Source of the DNA: Pontibacter populi
Lineage (GTDB): Bacteria; Bacteroidota; Bacteroidia; Cytophagales; Hymenobacteraceae
Length of the DNA stretch: 64,000 nucleotides
Assembly (NCBI RefSeq): GCF_019336435.1
Contig: NZ_JAHWXQ010000002.1
Coordinates: 558,001 to 622,000 of the forward strand
Direction of reading: 5' to 3'
In this document: one piece after another, positions 8,543-16,036 of the stretch
How positions within the stretch are numbered: the first letter of the stretch is position 1
Layout: each line of letters starts with the position of its first letter
Program-made: the position numbers and the translations under genes
Notes under the pieces: generated by a model
What the model was told of the DNA's origin: nothing
Databases searched by the model: none
Seen by the model: the letters and a program-made list of their open reading frames with translations, nothing else

Positions 8543-9138
8543 GTAGTTATCAGGGTCTGTTCTTTAGATTTATTTTTACGACTTACATAATAGGCTATGG
8601 CTGCAAAAATGAGCGCCAGCAATATACCCAGGCTACCGGTCGATGGCAACGAGAGTGCTTCAAAATTGAGTAATTGTTTTCGGCCCAGCAGCGGCGGAAT
8701 GTAGGTCATGCCCGGTACTTTAATAGGCGCTTCCGGACTAAGATTGGTACCAAACTTTACCAGCCACAGGTAAAAGTCCAGAACACCCACGGCCCCACCA
8801 ATCATCAGCAATATGACCCAGTACAAGATCAGTTTCCATTTACCTGCCAGCGCTATAATGGCACCGGTTATCATAAAGGCTATAACAATGTAGGGCATTA
8901 TCTTGAGCTCTGCAAAAGACTCCGCATGGATCGGCTCCATACCAATGTAGTGGTTCAGGATGTTAAAGTTCTGCAGCACACTCTCAGAGCTACCTGATAT
9001 CTTATTTACCCAGATGTGCATCTCCAGCCCTTCCGGGTATTGTGGAGCTTTCAGGTAAATCTTCCACATCGGGGAAAGAAACAGCAAACCCAGAGATAAC
9101 GCAGCCAGAAACATCAGTAACCTGCTCAATTTATTCAT
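8539..9138 (-). CDS. Conserved nos-cluster membrane protein (cluster 1)
   Basis: 199 residues with about four membrane segments (roughly 5-25, 80-97, 103-123, 167-187) and a conserved periplasmic-type loop between the first two, containing YPEGLEMHIWVNKISG and LNHYIGM. It lies directly after nosZ, the position where clade II clusters often carry a membrane protein such as NosB, but I cannot show homology to Wolinella NosB. Probably a respiratory accessory that supports electron delivery or NosZ assembly (inference). Its stop overlaps nosL by 4 bases. The second copy is at 15216-15830. Confidence 0.75.
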   Translation of the reverse strand: MNKLSRLLMFLAALSLGLLFLSPMWKIYLKAPQYPEGLEMHIWVNKISGSSESVLQNFNILNHYIGMEPIHAESFAELKIMPYIVIAFMITGAIIALAGKWKLILYWVILLMIGGAVGVLDFYLWLVKFGTNLSPEAPIKVPGMTYIPPLLGRKQLLNFEALSLPSTGSLGILLALIFAAIAYYVSRKNKSKEQTLITT

Positions 9139-9149
9139 GGTGCTATTGT

Positions 9150-9205
9150 TTTAGTGGAGCAATAAAAAACAACGGAGTCTGCTATATGCAAACTCCGCTG
9201 CTTTG
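9150..9205 (-). promoter_or_regulatory. Hairpin between nosZ and the nos accessory genes (cluster 1)
   Basis: On the minus strand the sequence after the nosZ stop can fold CGGAGT...ACTCCG around a 13-base loop, followed by TTGTTTTTTATT. It looks like a leaky terminator or an mRNA-stabilising processing hairpin, which would make nosZ transcripts more abundant than the accessory genes. A hairpin of unrelated sequence sits at the equivalent place in cluster 2 (15989-16018). Confidence 0.55.
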
Positions 9206-9221
9206 CTCCGTTAGCATATGT

Positions 9222-11276
9222 TTAATTCATACCGGCACTGGAAGGACCTCCGTTTGGTGGAGGCACCGATTTTTTCTCACCACTCGAGAACTTAATCGGT
9301 ACATTAGATCCTTTCGGTGATACCCGTATGTAGCCCTGCATTTCCTGGTGCAGTGCCGAGCAGAAGTCGGTACAGTAGAACGGATAAACGCCCGCCTGTT
9401 TCGGAACCCATCGCAGCGATTGGGTAGCTCCAGGCATGATCAGCGTTTCAGCATTGTCAGCACCCATCACGGCAAATCCGTGTGGCACATCCCAGTCCTG
9501 CTCCAGGTTAGTTACGTGGAAGATCACCGTATCTCCTACCTGCACGCCTTCAATGTTATCAGGCACAAAATGGCTTCGGATCGAGGTCATGTTCACTTTC
9601 ACGTTTTTGCCCTGGCGCGTCACACTGGCATCAGCTTCTTTCTTCACAGCCTCTGGGTGTGTATTTTGATCCAGTTTAAAGAATTTCACGCTGTTTGGCG
9701 CCACTTTATCGGCTGGTATTCCCTGCGCGTAGTGCGGTTCTGCCAGTGTCGGGAAGTCGAGCAACATACGCATTTTATCACCGGATATATCGATCAACTG
9801 AGCAGAGTGTACCAGTTCAGGGCCGGTTGGCAGGTAACGGTCTTTGGTGATCTTGTTCATCACCACCAGGTATTTGCCATAAGGCTCCTTGGTATCACCA
9901 CCCGGAATCATCAAGTGACCTGGTGAATAGTATACCGGCATTCTGTCCAAAACTTTCAGATCCTTCACATTCCACTTCACCACTTCCGACGATACGAACA
10001 TGGTAGAGTATGCATTACCTTTACCATCAAACTCAGTGTGCAGTGGTCCCAGGCCTGGCTCTTTCACTTCGCCATACAGAACAGCATCATATTTAAACAC
10101 AGGTATACCGTTCACTTCACCGTCAAAAGCTTTGTCTTCAATGGCTTTCTGCATTTTAGAGAAAGAGAATACCGGTAAAGTGGAAGCCAGTTTACCATTT
10201 ACAACCATATACTCACCAGTTGGGTCTACGTCGATGCCGTGTGGTGATTTAGGCGCTGGCAACAGGTACATCATGCCCGGACATTCTTCCGGAAGCAGGT
10301 ATCGCACTTTCTTTTTAATAGTAGAGGTGGCTTTATGCGTGCCGTGGTCCATTTTATTGTGGTAATAATTGGCCGGCATCTCGTGTGCTTTACCTTCGGC
10401 AGCGTATTTAGCGGCCAGTTTCCAGTTAATGGCTGCCAGGTAATCCTTATCGTTCTGCGAGGCACCCAGTTCTTTCATGGTTCTGGCTTTCTCGGTGTTA
10501 TAAGTCGTAAAAAAAACCCAGTCTCCAGAAGGTCCTTTTCCACCGTTGGCAAGGTCGTAGTCAAAACCCGGTACCAGCACCTGGAAATCCAGCTCCATAT
10601 CACCTTTATCCTTATCCACTTTTATGAATGAGATAGAGCCTCTGAATTTATCTTTATACTCTTCCAGGCTTGCATCTCCCATTCCACCTTTTGCCAGATC
10701 CAGGGGAACTGAGAAACGGGTACCTGCCAGAATGTATTCGTTGTTGTTGGTTGGATATGGGGAGCAGTGGTTACCCGCCGAGTTCGGTATCTCCATGATC
10801 TCCACGGTCTCAAAGGTGGTCAGGTCTACACGGGCTACACGCGGGGTGTTGTTACCGTTCACGAACAGCCAGCGGCCATCCGCCATACCTTCCGCTCTCG
10901 AAAGTTTCGGGTGGTGCAGGTCATCCCAGGGCACAAATCCATGTGATGTCATCAGCATCGGCCTTGTCTCTTCGTTGTATCCGTAACCGTTTTCCGGGAA
11001 CTGTGAAAATACCGGAATCACCTTCAGCAATCTACCTGACGGAATACCGTAAACAGACACCTGCCCGTTAAAGCCACCAGACAGGAATGAGTAAAGTTCG
11101 TCGTGCTTACCAGGAGCTACATATACAGCTTTGGCTACATCTTCGTCTACACCTTCCGTGTTAGCAGTGCTCCTGTTGCTCTCGCTGCAGCTTTGTAAAA
11201 ACAGACCAGATATAAGTGCCAGTGGCAGGCCAACACCCGCCGCTATCGTTTTCAGATTACCTAACAATTCTCTCAT
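9222..11276 (-). CDS. nosZ: Nitrous oxide reductase NosZ, clade II (cluster 1)
   Basis: 684 residues; reduces N2O to N2 in the cell envelope. The beta-propeller carries the CuZ histidines: DDLHHPKLS (His121, His122), AGNHCSPYP (His170), KSPHGIDVD, PLHTEFDGKG, GHLMIPGGD and EPHYAQ. The C-terminal cupredoxin domain has the CuA motif CTDFCSALHQEM (Cys635, Cys639, His643, Met646) and DVPHGF. The N-terminus has no twin arginine but a Sec-type signal ending LFLQSC (Cys30), a lipobox, as in clade II Sec-dependent enzymes. The upstream cytochrome c gene is 28 bases away and the accessory genes follow downstream. A full second NosZ lies at 16037-18079. Confidence 0.97.
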   Translation of the reverse strand: MRELLGNLKTIAAGVGLPLALISGLFLQSCSESNRSTANTEGVDEDVAKAVYVAPGKHDELYSFLSGGFNGQVSVYGIPSGRLLKVIPVFSQFPENGYGYNEETRPMLMTSHGFVPWDDLHHPKLSRAEGMADGRWLFVNGNNTPRVARVDLTTFETVEIMEIPNSAGNHCSPYPTNNNEYILAGTRFSVPLDLAKGGMGDASLEEYKDKFRGSISFIKVDKDKGDMELDFQVLVPGFDYDLANGGKGPSGDWVFFTTYNTEKARTMKELGASQNDKDYLAAINWKLAAKYAAEGKAHEMPANYYHNKMDHGTHKATSTIKKKVRYLLPEECPGMMYLLPAPKSPHGIDVDPTGEYMVVNGKLASTLPVFSFSKMQKAIEDKAFDGEVNGIPVFKYDAVLYGEVKEPGLGPLHTEFDGKGNAYSTMFVSSEVVKWNVKDLKVLDRMPVYYSPGHLMIPGGDTKEPYGKYLVVMNKITKDRYLPTGPELVHSAQLIDISGDKMRMLLDFPTLAEPHYAQGIPADKVAPNSVKFFKLDQNTHPEAVKKEADASVTRQGKNVKVNMTSIRSHFVPDNIEGVQVGDTVIFHVTNLEQDWDVPHGFAVMGADNAETLIMPGATQSLRWVPKQAGVYPFYCTDFCSALHQEMQGYIRVSPKGSNVPIKFSSGEKKSVPPPNGGPSSAGMN

Positions 11277-11304
11277 AGTATATCAAATTTGCTCAGAAAT
11301 TGAT

Positions 11305-11853
11305 TTAGTTTTTCATGTCATTCTGCCTCAGGTACTCCAAAATTGCTCTGGCATCTTTCTCTGATATATCCTGGTTAGTCATCTGTGTCAGGTGCTCTGC
11401 CAGCAGTTTTTTAGCAGTCGGGTCTTTTTTGGTCATTTCCTCAGGGTTTACCACCATGTTCATGATCCACTCCGACTTACGACGTTCTGTAACACCAGCC
11501 AGGCCAGGACCTACCACTTTCTGATCGGTTAGCTGATGACAAGCCGTACACTTGGCCTCGAAAATTGTCTTCCCTTCAGCAGCAAGCGCTTCATCTATTT
11601 TATCTCCTACTTCTACTGATTTAACCGGGCCAACACCCATTCCATTATCTTCAATCTCTTCACCTACTGTCTGATCAGCATCGTTTTGTGCCAGGCTTGG
11701 CTCTTCCTTCGCATCAGCGCCCTTGTTCTCGTTTTCGCCGGAACCGCAACCCCAGAGCATGGTACCACAAAACATAGCCATTACTGCCATACGCGAAGGT
11801 CTCAGTAACAGACCTCTTAATTCTTTGTGTGTCATTTTCATAATTTTGTTCAT
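11305..11853 (-). CDS. Lipoprotein cytochrome c of the nos cluster (cluster 1)
   Basis: 182 residues. A signal peptide ending TMLWGCGSG (lipobox Cys) is followed by an acidic low-complexity linker and a single class I cytochrome c domain with KCTACHQL (haem-binding CxxCH, about residue 100), GPGLAGVTERR and a distal Met in NMVVNPEEM. It precedes nosZ by 28 bases and is the likely periplasmic electron donor to the CuA site. The longer start MNKIMKMTHKEL is used; a start at codon 5 or 7 is possible. Its paralogue is 18104-18640. Confidence 0.88.
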   Translation of the reverse strand: MNKIMKMTHKELRGLLLRPSRMAVMAMFCGTMLWGCGSGENENKGADAKEEPSLAQNDADQTVGEEIEDNGMGVGPVKSVEVGDKIDEALAAEGKTIFEAKCTACHQLTDQKVVGPGLAGVTERRKSEWIMNMVVNPEEMTKKDPTAKKLLAEHLTQMTNQDISEKDARAILEYLRQNDMKN

Positions 11854-11950
11854 TTGGTGTGAGCCTATGTGTTATGGGCTTTGTTTACGGGCTATAATCT
11901 TTACAGTTTGAAATTCTAATATTTACCCTGTTCAGAATGAGTCTATTATG
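11854..11950 (-). promoter_or_regulatory. Probable promoter region of nos cluster 1
   Basis: Because a strong terminator (11952-11990) precedes it, cluster 1 must have its own promoter in these roughly 100 bases or depend on readthrough. The minus strand holds GTAAACAAAG at 11879-11888, 28 bases before the start codon. A matching GTAAACAA is found 42 bases before the cytochrome c start of cluster 2 (18682-18689). I could not identify a clear TAnnTTTG box, so the exact promoter is not resolved. Confidence 0.35.
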
Positions 11951-11951
11951 T

Positions 11952-11990
11952 AAAAAAAAGCGCTGGCATCCCGGCCAGCGCTCTAAAAAC
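11952..11990 (-). terminator. Rho-independent terminator ending nos cluster 2
   Basis: On the minus strand, AGCGCTGGCCGGGATGCCAGCGCT folds into a 9-10 bp GC-rich stem followed by eight Ts. It lies after nosY of cluster 2 and before the cytochrome c of cluster 1, so it separates the two nos operons. Confidence 0.9.
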
Positions 11991-12034
11991 AAAACACCAA
12001 ACAATTACTAAACTATAGCTTTAACTGCTTATCG

Positions 12035-12802
12035 TTACAGATCTCTCTTACTGAAAATACTTCTGGAGCTTAGTATCGGCACGAGTATCCAAAGCAGCAA
12101 TAAACCAAAGGCCAAACTAATTCCCCACAGGCTGCCCAGTATACTTTTATACAGTGCACCGGTATAGCCCATCAGCGCCGACACATCCAGGTTCAGCAAC
12201 ACGATAATCCTACCAAGGTCTACCGGATTTAGGGCGGTCATGGCTAAGGTTGCGTTCTCTAAAGGGTAATCGGCAAAAGCGTATAGGATGAACAACACAA
12301 TGCCATCGTAGATCAGGGCAAAGTAAAACCATAGCAACAGCGCAATACCAATGCCTTTGGCCTTATCGCGGGTTATAACTGATGCCAGGAAAGCAAGCGC
12401 CACAAAAATAAACGTAATGAACACGCCTGTGAGCAGCAGGTAAATTCCTGTGAGGCTGGCTCCGAAAAGCAGTACCGGCGCACCAACGCCAACTATAAAT
12501 GCCCCGGACAATGACCCGGCTACGCCCAGATACTCACTCATGAATATCTTTTTACGGGTGATCGGTTGTGCTACTAACAGTTCTATAAACTCATAGGAAT
12601 TATAAAAGTGTGTGGTGGCAAAAACAATGCTTATCAGCGGCACGGTCAGCAACACCAGGTTCAGCAGACTAAGTACGGCTTTGTCGGGGCTGCCACCAAG
12701 GTTAAAGAGGCCTATAGAAAGCAGCAGCAAAAACAAGGTATAAGCCAGAACGATCTTGTTCCGGATAATGTCGTAGAAAACATATTTTATGATCTTGCCC
12801 AT
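12035..12802 (-). CDS. nosY: Nos ABC transporter permease NosY (cluster 2)
   Basis: 255 residues, the same length as the copy at 5362-6129 and about 85% identical by eye. Long identical runs include the THFYNSYEF region and RDKAKGIGIALLLWFYFALI, and the C-terminus keeps SSRSIFSKRDL. It has about six membrane helices and forms the channel-like part of NosDFY. It starts 3 bases after the nosF stop rather than overlapping it. It contains one of only two CTATAG motifs in the 13-kb nos block. It is the last gene before the cluster terminator. Confidence 0.9.
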   Translation of the reverse strand: MGKIIKYVFYDIIRNKIVLAYTLFLLLLSIGLFNLGGSPDKAVLSLLNLVLLTVPLISIVFATTHFYNSYEFIELLVAQPITRKKIFMSEYLGVAGSLSGAFIVGVGAPVLLFGASLTGIYLLLTGVFITFIFVALAFLASVITRDKAKGIGIALLLWFYFALIYDGIVLFILYAFADYPLENATLAMTALNPVDLGRIIVLLNLDVSALMGYTGALYKSILGSLWGISLAFGLLLLWILVPILSSRSIFSKRDL

Positions 12803-12805
12803 GGC

Positions 12806-13513
12806 TTAGTCCTCCCCGTTCATAATTTTAGCAATCGCTTTGCTCAGGCGCGCTTCGTTTGCCTGCGCTTTAATATCTGTAATAGTGTCGTGGAATTTCA
12901 CGTTGCCATCTACCAGGCACATCACTTCGTCAGCCACTTCCTCTATCTCGCTCATGATGTGGGATGTGATCAGGATCAGTTTGCCGCGTTTCTTTTCCTT
13001 CAATATCTTACACTTCAGTATCTCCGCCGAGATCGGGTCCAGACCGGCTGTCGGCTCGTCCAGGATCAGTATCTTTGGGTCGAACATAAAGGCCAGCGCC
13101 GCGCTTACTTTCTGCTTGGTACCACCCGATAGCGAGCCCATGCGCTTATCGTACATTTCCTGCAGCCGGTACAGGCCGATCAGTTCTTCATCCACAGTAG
13201 TTACATCTTTGCGAATGTCGCGGATCATCTCGATCACCTGCCGGATCTTCATGTTCTCCGGGTACTTGCCGATCTGCGGCATATACCCGATCTGGCTGCG
13301 GTAAGCGTGCTTTTTGAGTATACTTTCGCCGTTGATCTTTATGTCGCCGCTGTCAGGTAAGGCCATGCCAAGTATGCACTTGCTCATAGTTGTTTTACCA
13401 GAGCCGTTTGGCCCAATAACCGATATAACTTTACCGGCTTCAAAACTCACATTTATATCTTTCAGCACCTGCAGCTTACCGTATGATTTGCGCAAGTTTT
13501 CTATCGTTATCAT
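12806..13513 (-). CDS. nosF: Nos ABC transporter ATPase NosF (cluster 2)
   Basis: 235 residues with intact Walker A (GPNGSGKTT), signature LSGGTKQKV, Walker B (ILILDEPTAGLDP) and H-loop (ITSHIMSE). All catalytic elements are present, so this copy should be active. Compared with cluster 1 it is two residues shorter at the C-terminus and differs mostly in the helical subdomain (for example KDVTTVDEEL versus KKEKNVDEEL). The start overlaps nosD by 38 bases, shorter than the 68 bases in cluster 1, because the nosD C-terminus is shorter. Confidence 0.92.
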   Translation of the reverse strand: MITIENLRKSYGKLQVLKDINVSFEAGKVISVIGPNGSGKTTMSKCILGMALPDSGDIKINGESILKKHAYRSQIGYMPQIGKYPENMKIRQVIEMIRDIRKDVTTVDEELIGLYRLQEMYDKRMGSLSGGTKQKVSAALAFMFDPKILILDEPTAGLDPISAEILKCKILKEKKRGKLILITSHIMSEIEEVADEVMCLVDGNVKFHDTITDIKAQANEARLSKAIAKIMNGED

Positions 13514-14771
13514 GATCTATTTTGCTCATTAAAGGTTGTTCATCTACCAGGTTTTCCGGTATAAAGCTTGGCAGCACTTTTTCGATATTATCCAACATAT
13601 CCACCATAAAGCTGCGCATAAACATAACTGAAGGCGGCACACGCTCTACCAGCATCGAGTATAAACTTACCGGGCGGTACGGCACATCGCCTACCTGGTC
13701 TTTGTTCAGGTCGTAGCCGCTGTACTTGTCCCAGTAGTTGTTCTCAAAATGGTTAAGCTTCGAATCTCCGTTAGTGCTTACATCAAAAGAGTTTCCGGTA
13801 AAGTTGTTCAGTTTAAACACATCGTCTGAGCAGCTGCTAAGCAGGCGTACTGCCCAACCGTTATGGTCGAAGTTGTTGCGCTGAATGTCGAGCCGGTTAG
13901 AGCTTTCCATGTAAATTCCGGTAGTATTTCGGCGAAACGTGTTGTTATGGATCACGCTGTTACTGATGTCTTTCAGCAGCAAACCATAAGCCGCCGCGCC
14001 CCAGTTATTTTCAAACGTGTTGTGCTCCATGCGTATGTCGCGGGTATACATAACAGCCACTCCTGCCCCGTTCTGGCGGAAAATATTGTGTGTATACACG
14101 TTCCGGTCAGAGAACATGAAGTGCAGGCCATAACGTAAATTGTGCTGACTCAGGTTGTTCTTTACTTCGCTGTCCTTCACAAACTCCAGATAGATACCGT
14201 CGCGGTGCCCTTTAACCTTGTTGTTGCTAATCGTTACATTGTCGCAATACCACAAGTGTATCGCATTGCCCAGTGCCGACTCGTTCAGACCGGTTACATC
14301 TTTACCTGTTACCACGTTTCCTTTCACCACGCAGTTATCAGAGTACTGCAGGTAAATTCCGAAGAAGGTGTTCAGGATGGTATTGTTCAGAATGCGGACA
14401 TTGCTGCGCTCCACTACCCGGATGGCAGCATCGTCGTGGCGGTAACTGGTGGCAATATTTTTTATAGTCAGGCCTTCTATCGTTACATTGTCTGATAATA
14501 CCGTAAAGATCTGCCCTTTATAGTTACCATCTATTACCGGGTTATTGCGGCCCAGTATAGTTAAGGGTTTCGTTATTTCAATTCCATATTCCTGGAACAC
14601 CCCATTCTCGATCAGAACAGTTTCGCCCGGCTTTGCCTGCTTTACTGCTTGCTTTACGGACGTATAGTCGCAGGTTTTGCACACTTTAAGTGTACTGCCG
14701 AAGGCAACATTTGCCGTCAGCAGTAGCACCATCGTGCACAGTATATAATAAAGTTTATTCAGGTCTTTCAT
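13476..14771 (-). CDS. nosD: Nos maturation protein NosD (cluster 2)
   Basis: Secreted beta-helix protein, 431 residues from the chosen start. The frame is open further upstream (to 14822), but the ATG at 14771 gives MKDLNKLYYILCTMVLLL, a good signal peptide, and a 17-base overlap with nosL identical to that in cluster 1; an ATG one codon earlier (14774) is also possible. After the signal come LKVCKTCDYTSV with the CxxC pair and then repeated Asn-rich coils of the beta-helix. The C-terminus lacks the basic extension seen in the first copy. Role as for NosD: CuZ-site maturation with NosFY. Confidence 0.9.
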   Translation of the reverse strand: MKDLNKLYYILCTMVLLLTANVAFGSTLKVCKTCDYTSVKQAVKQAKPGETVLIENGVFQEYGIEITKPLTILGRNNPVIDGNYKGQIFTVLSDNVTIEGLTIKNIATSYRHDDAAIRVVERSNVRILNNTILNTFFGIYLQYSDNCVVKGNVVTGKDVTGLNESALGNAIHLWYCDNVTISNNKVKGHRDGIYLEFVKDSEVKNNLSQHNLRYGLHFMFSDRNVYTHNIFRQNGAGVAVMYTRDIRMEHNTFENNWGAAAYGLLLKDISNSVIHNNTFRRNTTGIYMESSNRLDIQRNNFDHNGWAVRLLSSCSDDVFKLNNFTGNSFDVSTNGDSKLNHFENNYWDKYSGYDLNKDQVGDVPYRPVSLYSMLVERVPPSVMFMRSFMVDMLDNIEKVLPSFIPENLVDEQPLMSKIDHDNDRKLAQIIR

Positions 14772-15219
14772 CATTTCTAACGGCTTTTGCCGCTTCTTCC
14801 CAGTTAAGCAGGCGACCGCCATACTCCTGTAGCATTTGTTTGGCAGCAGCGTTATCGGCTACTGCAGTCAGGTACATGCCCATCGGGCTTGGCAGCGCTT
14901 TGGCTTGTAAAAAAGCAGCGCTGCGTGCATCTATAAGTTCACCAGGTTTTGTAAAGTCTGATACCAGCAGGTAAGCGGCTTTTTCGCCCTGTTCCGGTTG
15001 CTCATTTACATAAGCGATCAGGCATTCTGCCGAGTCAAAGAAGTATGGTTTGCCTTTGTCGTTCACCAGCTCAGCGCCATAGCGGTTATCGGCTACGGTC
15101 ATGTTGCAGTGGGCGCAGTTGGCCTGTCCATACGGTATAGTTTGTGGTTCTACAGCACAACCCGATAGCACCAGAAGTGCTACAGCCAGGCTGTAGAAGT
15201 ATAGTTTTATGCTTTTCAT
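14755..15219 (-). CDS. nosL: Copper chaperone lipoprotein NosL (cluster 2)
   Basis: 154 residues with lipobox VLSGC and the CxxCxM copper motif in QANCAHCNMTVADNRYG. The later SPMGMYL segment and the C-terminal GGRLLNWEEAAKA match the first copy. All copper-binding residues are conserved between the two paralogues. It overlaps the membrane-protein gene upstream by 4 bases (15216-15219) and nosD downstream by 17 bases, the same geometry as in cluster 1, which supports duplication of the whole operon rather than gene-by-gene gain. Confidence 0.93.
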   Translation of the reverse strand: MKSIKLYFYSLAVALLVLSGCAVEPQTIPYGQANCAHCNMTVADNRYGAELVNDKGKPYFFDSAECLIAYVNEQPEQGEKAAYLLVSDFTKPGELIDARSAAFLQAKALPSPMGMYLTAVADNAAAKQMLQEYGGRLLNWEEAAKAVRNDERPE

Positions 15220-15830
15220 GCTACTGCAACTTTTCCTTTTTCATGAACCGGATTTATAGTTTGGTTGCGCAGGCTGAAGATGTACGACAAGCCAGCAATT
15301 GTTATCGCCATAAAGATTCCCAGGCTACCCAAAGCCGGCAGTGATAAGGCCTCGAAGTTCAGAAGCTGTTTATTTCCCAGCAGCGGTGGTATATAGGTCA
15401 TGCCCGGTACTTTAATGGCAGCCATCGGATCCAGGTTTGTTCCGAAGTTTACCAGCCACAGGTAAAAGTCAACTATACCGGCAGCACCGGCTAGCATCAG
15501 CAGGCCTGTCCAGCCCAGTACCAGCTTACGTTTGCCAACCAGGCCAACCAGCACACCGGTAACCATAAAGGCGATCACGATATAAGGCATAAACTGTAGT
15601 TCGGCAAAAGAGGCGGCATGAATCGGCTTCATGCCGATGTAGTGGTTCAGGATATTGAAGTTTTGAAGCACACTCTCAGAGCTGCCTCCAAGCTTATTTA
15701 CCCAGATGTGCAGTTCCAGTCCTTCAGGATATTGTGGGGCCTTCAGGTAGATCTTCCACATTGGAAAGACAAACAGGAGGCCAAGGGACAGTGATGCCAC
15801 AATCATCAGCATTTTTTGATAAGCTTTCAT
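15216..15830 (-). CDS. Conserved nos-cluster membrane protein (cluster 2)
   Basis: 204 residues with about four membrane helices. It shares with the first copy the loop YPEGLELHIWVNKLGG, the SESVLQNFNILNHYIGM segment and the PPLLGNKQLLNFEALSLP stretch before the last helix. The C-terminal tail differs (basic, ending KGKVAVA). Position after nosZ and coupling to nosL (4-base overlap) are the same as in cluster 1. Function not established; an assembly or electron-transfer role for NosZ is an inference from invariant linkage. Confidence 0.75.
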   Translation of the reverse strand: MKAYQKMLMIVASLSLGLLFVFPMWKIYLKAPQYPEGLELHIWVNKLGGSSESVLQNFNILNHYIGMKPIHAASFAELQFMPYIVIAFMVTGVLVGLVGKRKLVLGWTGLLMLAGAAGIVDFYLWLVNFGTNLDPMAAIKVPGMTYIPPLLGNKQLLNFEALSLPALGSLGIFMAITIAGLSYIFSLRNQTINPVHEKGKVAVA

Positions 15831-15988
15831 CCTTTTATAGTTTAAGATGATTAAAAAATGGGCTGCGGAAGGAGCTTATTCTATTTATTAGCTTCAGCAC
15901 TTAACCATCCCCTATCTCTTAGTCAACCGAGAATTCAGGATGATGCTCCTGCTACACTGAAGTAATTCGCAACTCGTATTAAAAATTC

Positions 15989-16018
15989 AGCGGAGGTTGC
16001 GCTGGGCAACCTCCGCTG
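15989..16018 (-). promoter_or_regulatory. Hairpin between nosZ and the nos accessory genes (cluster 2)
   Basis: CAGCGGAGGTTGC and GCAACCTCCGCTG form a perfect 13-bp stem with a 4-base loop. On the minus strand it is followed by AATTTTTAATA. It begins 19 bases after the nosZ stop and probably acts as a leaky terminator or RNA-stabilising hairpin. It has no sequence similarity to the one in cluster 1, only the same location. Confidence 0.65.
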
Positions 16019-16036
16019 ATTTCCCCAGTTAGAGCA

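Noticed and set aside
9348..9926. 192-residue open frame on the + strand across nosZ copy 1
   Set aside because: It runs antisense to a clearly recognised NosZ, has no domain, and a similar antisense frame occurs over copy 2 (16067-16717). Both are by-products of codon use.
14771..14822. Longer N-terminus of NosD copy 2
   Set aside because: It would precede the signal peptide and increase the overlap with nosL to 68 bases; the 17-base overlap from 14771 equals that of cluster 1.
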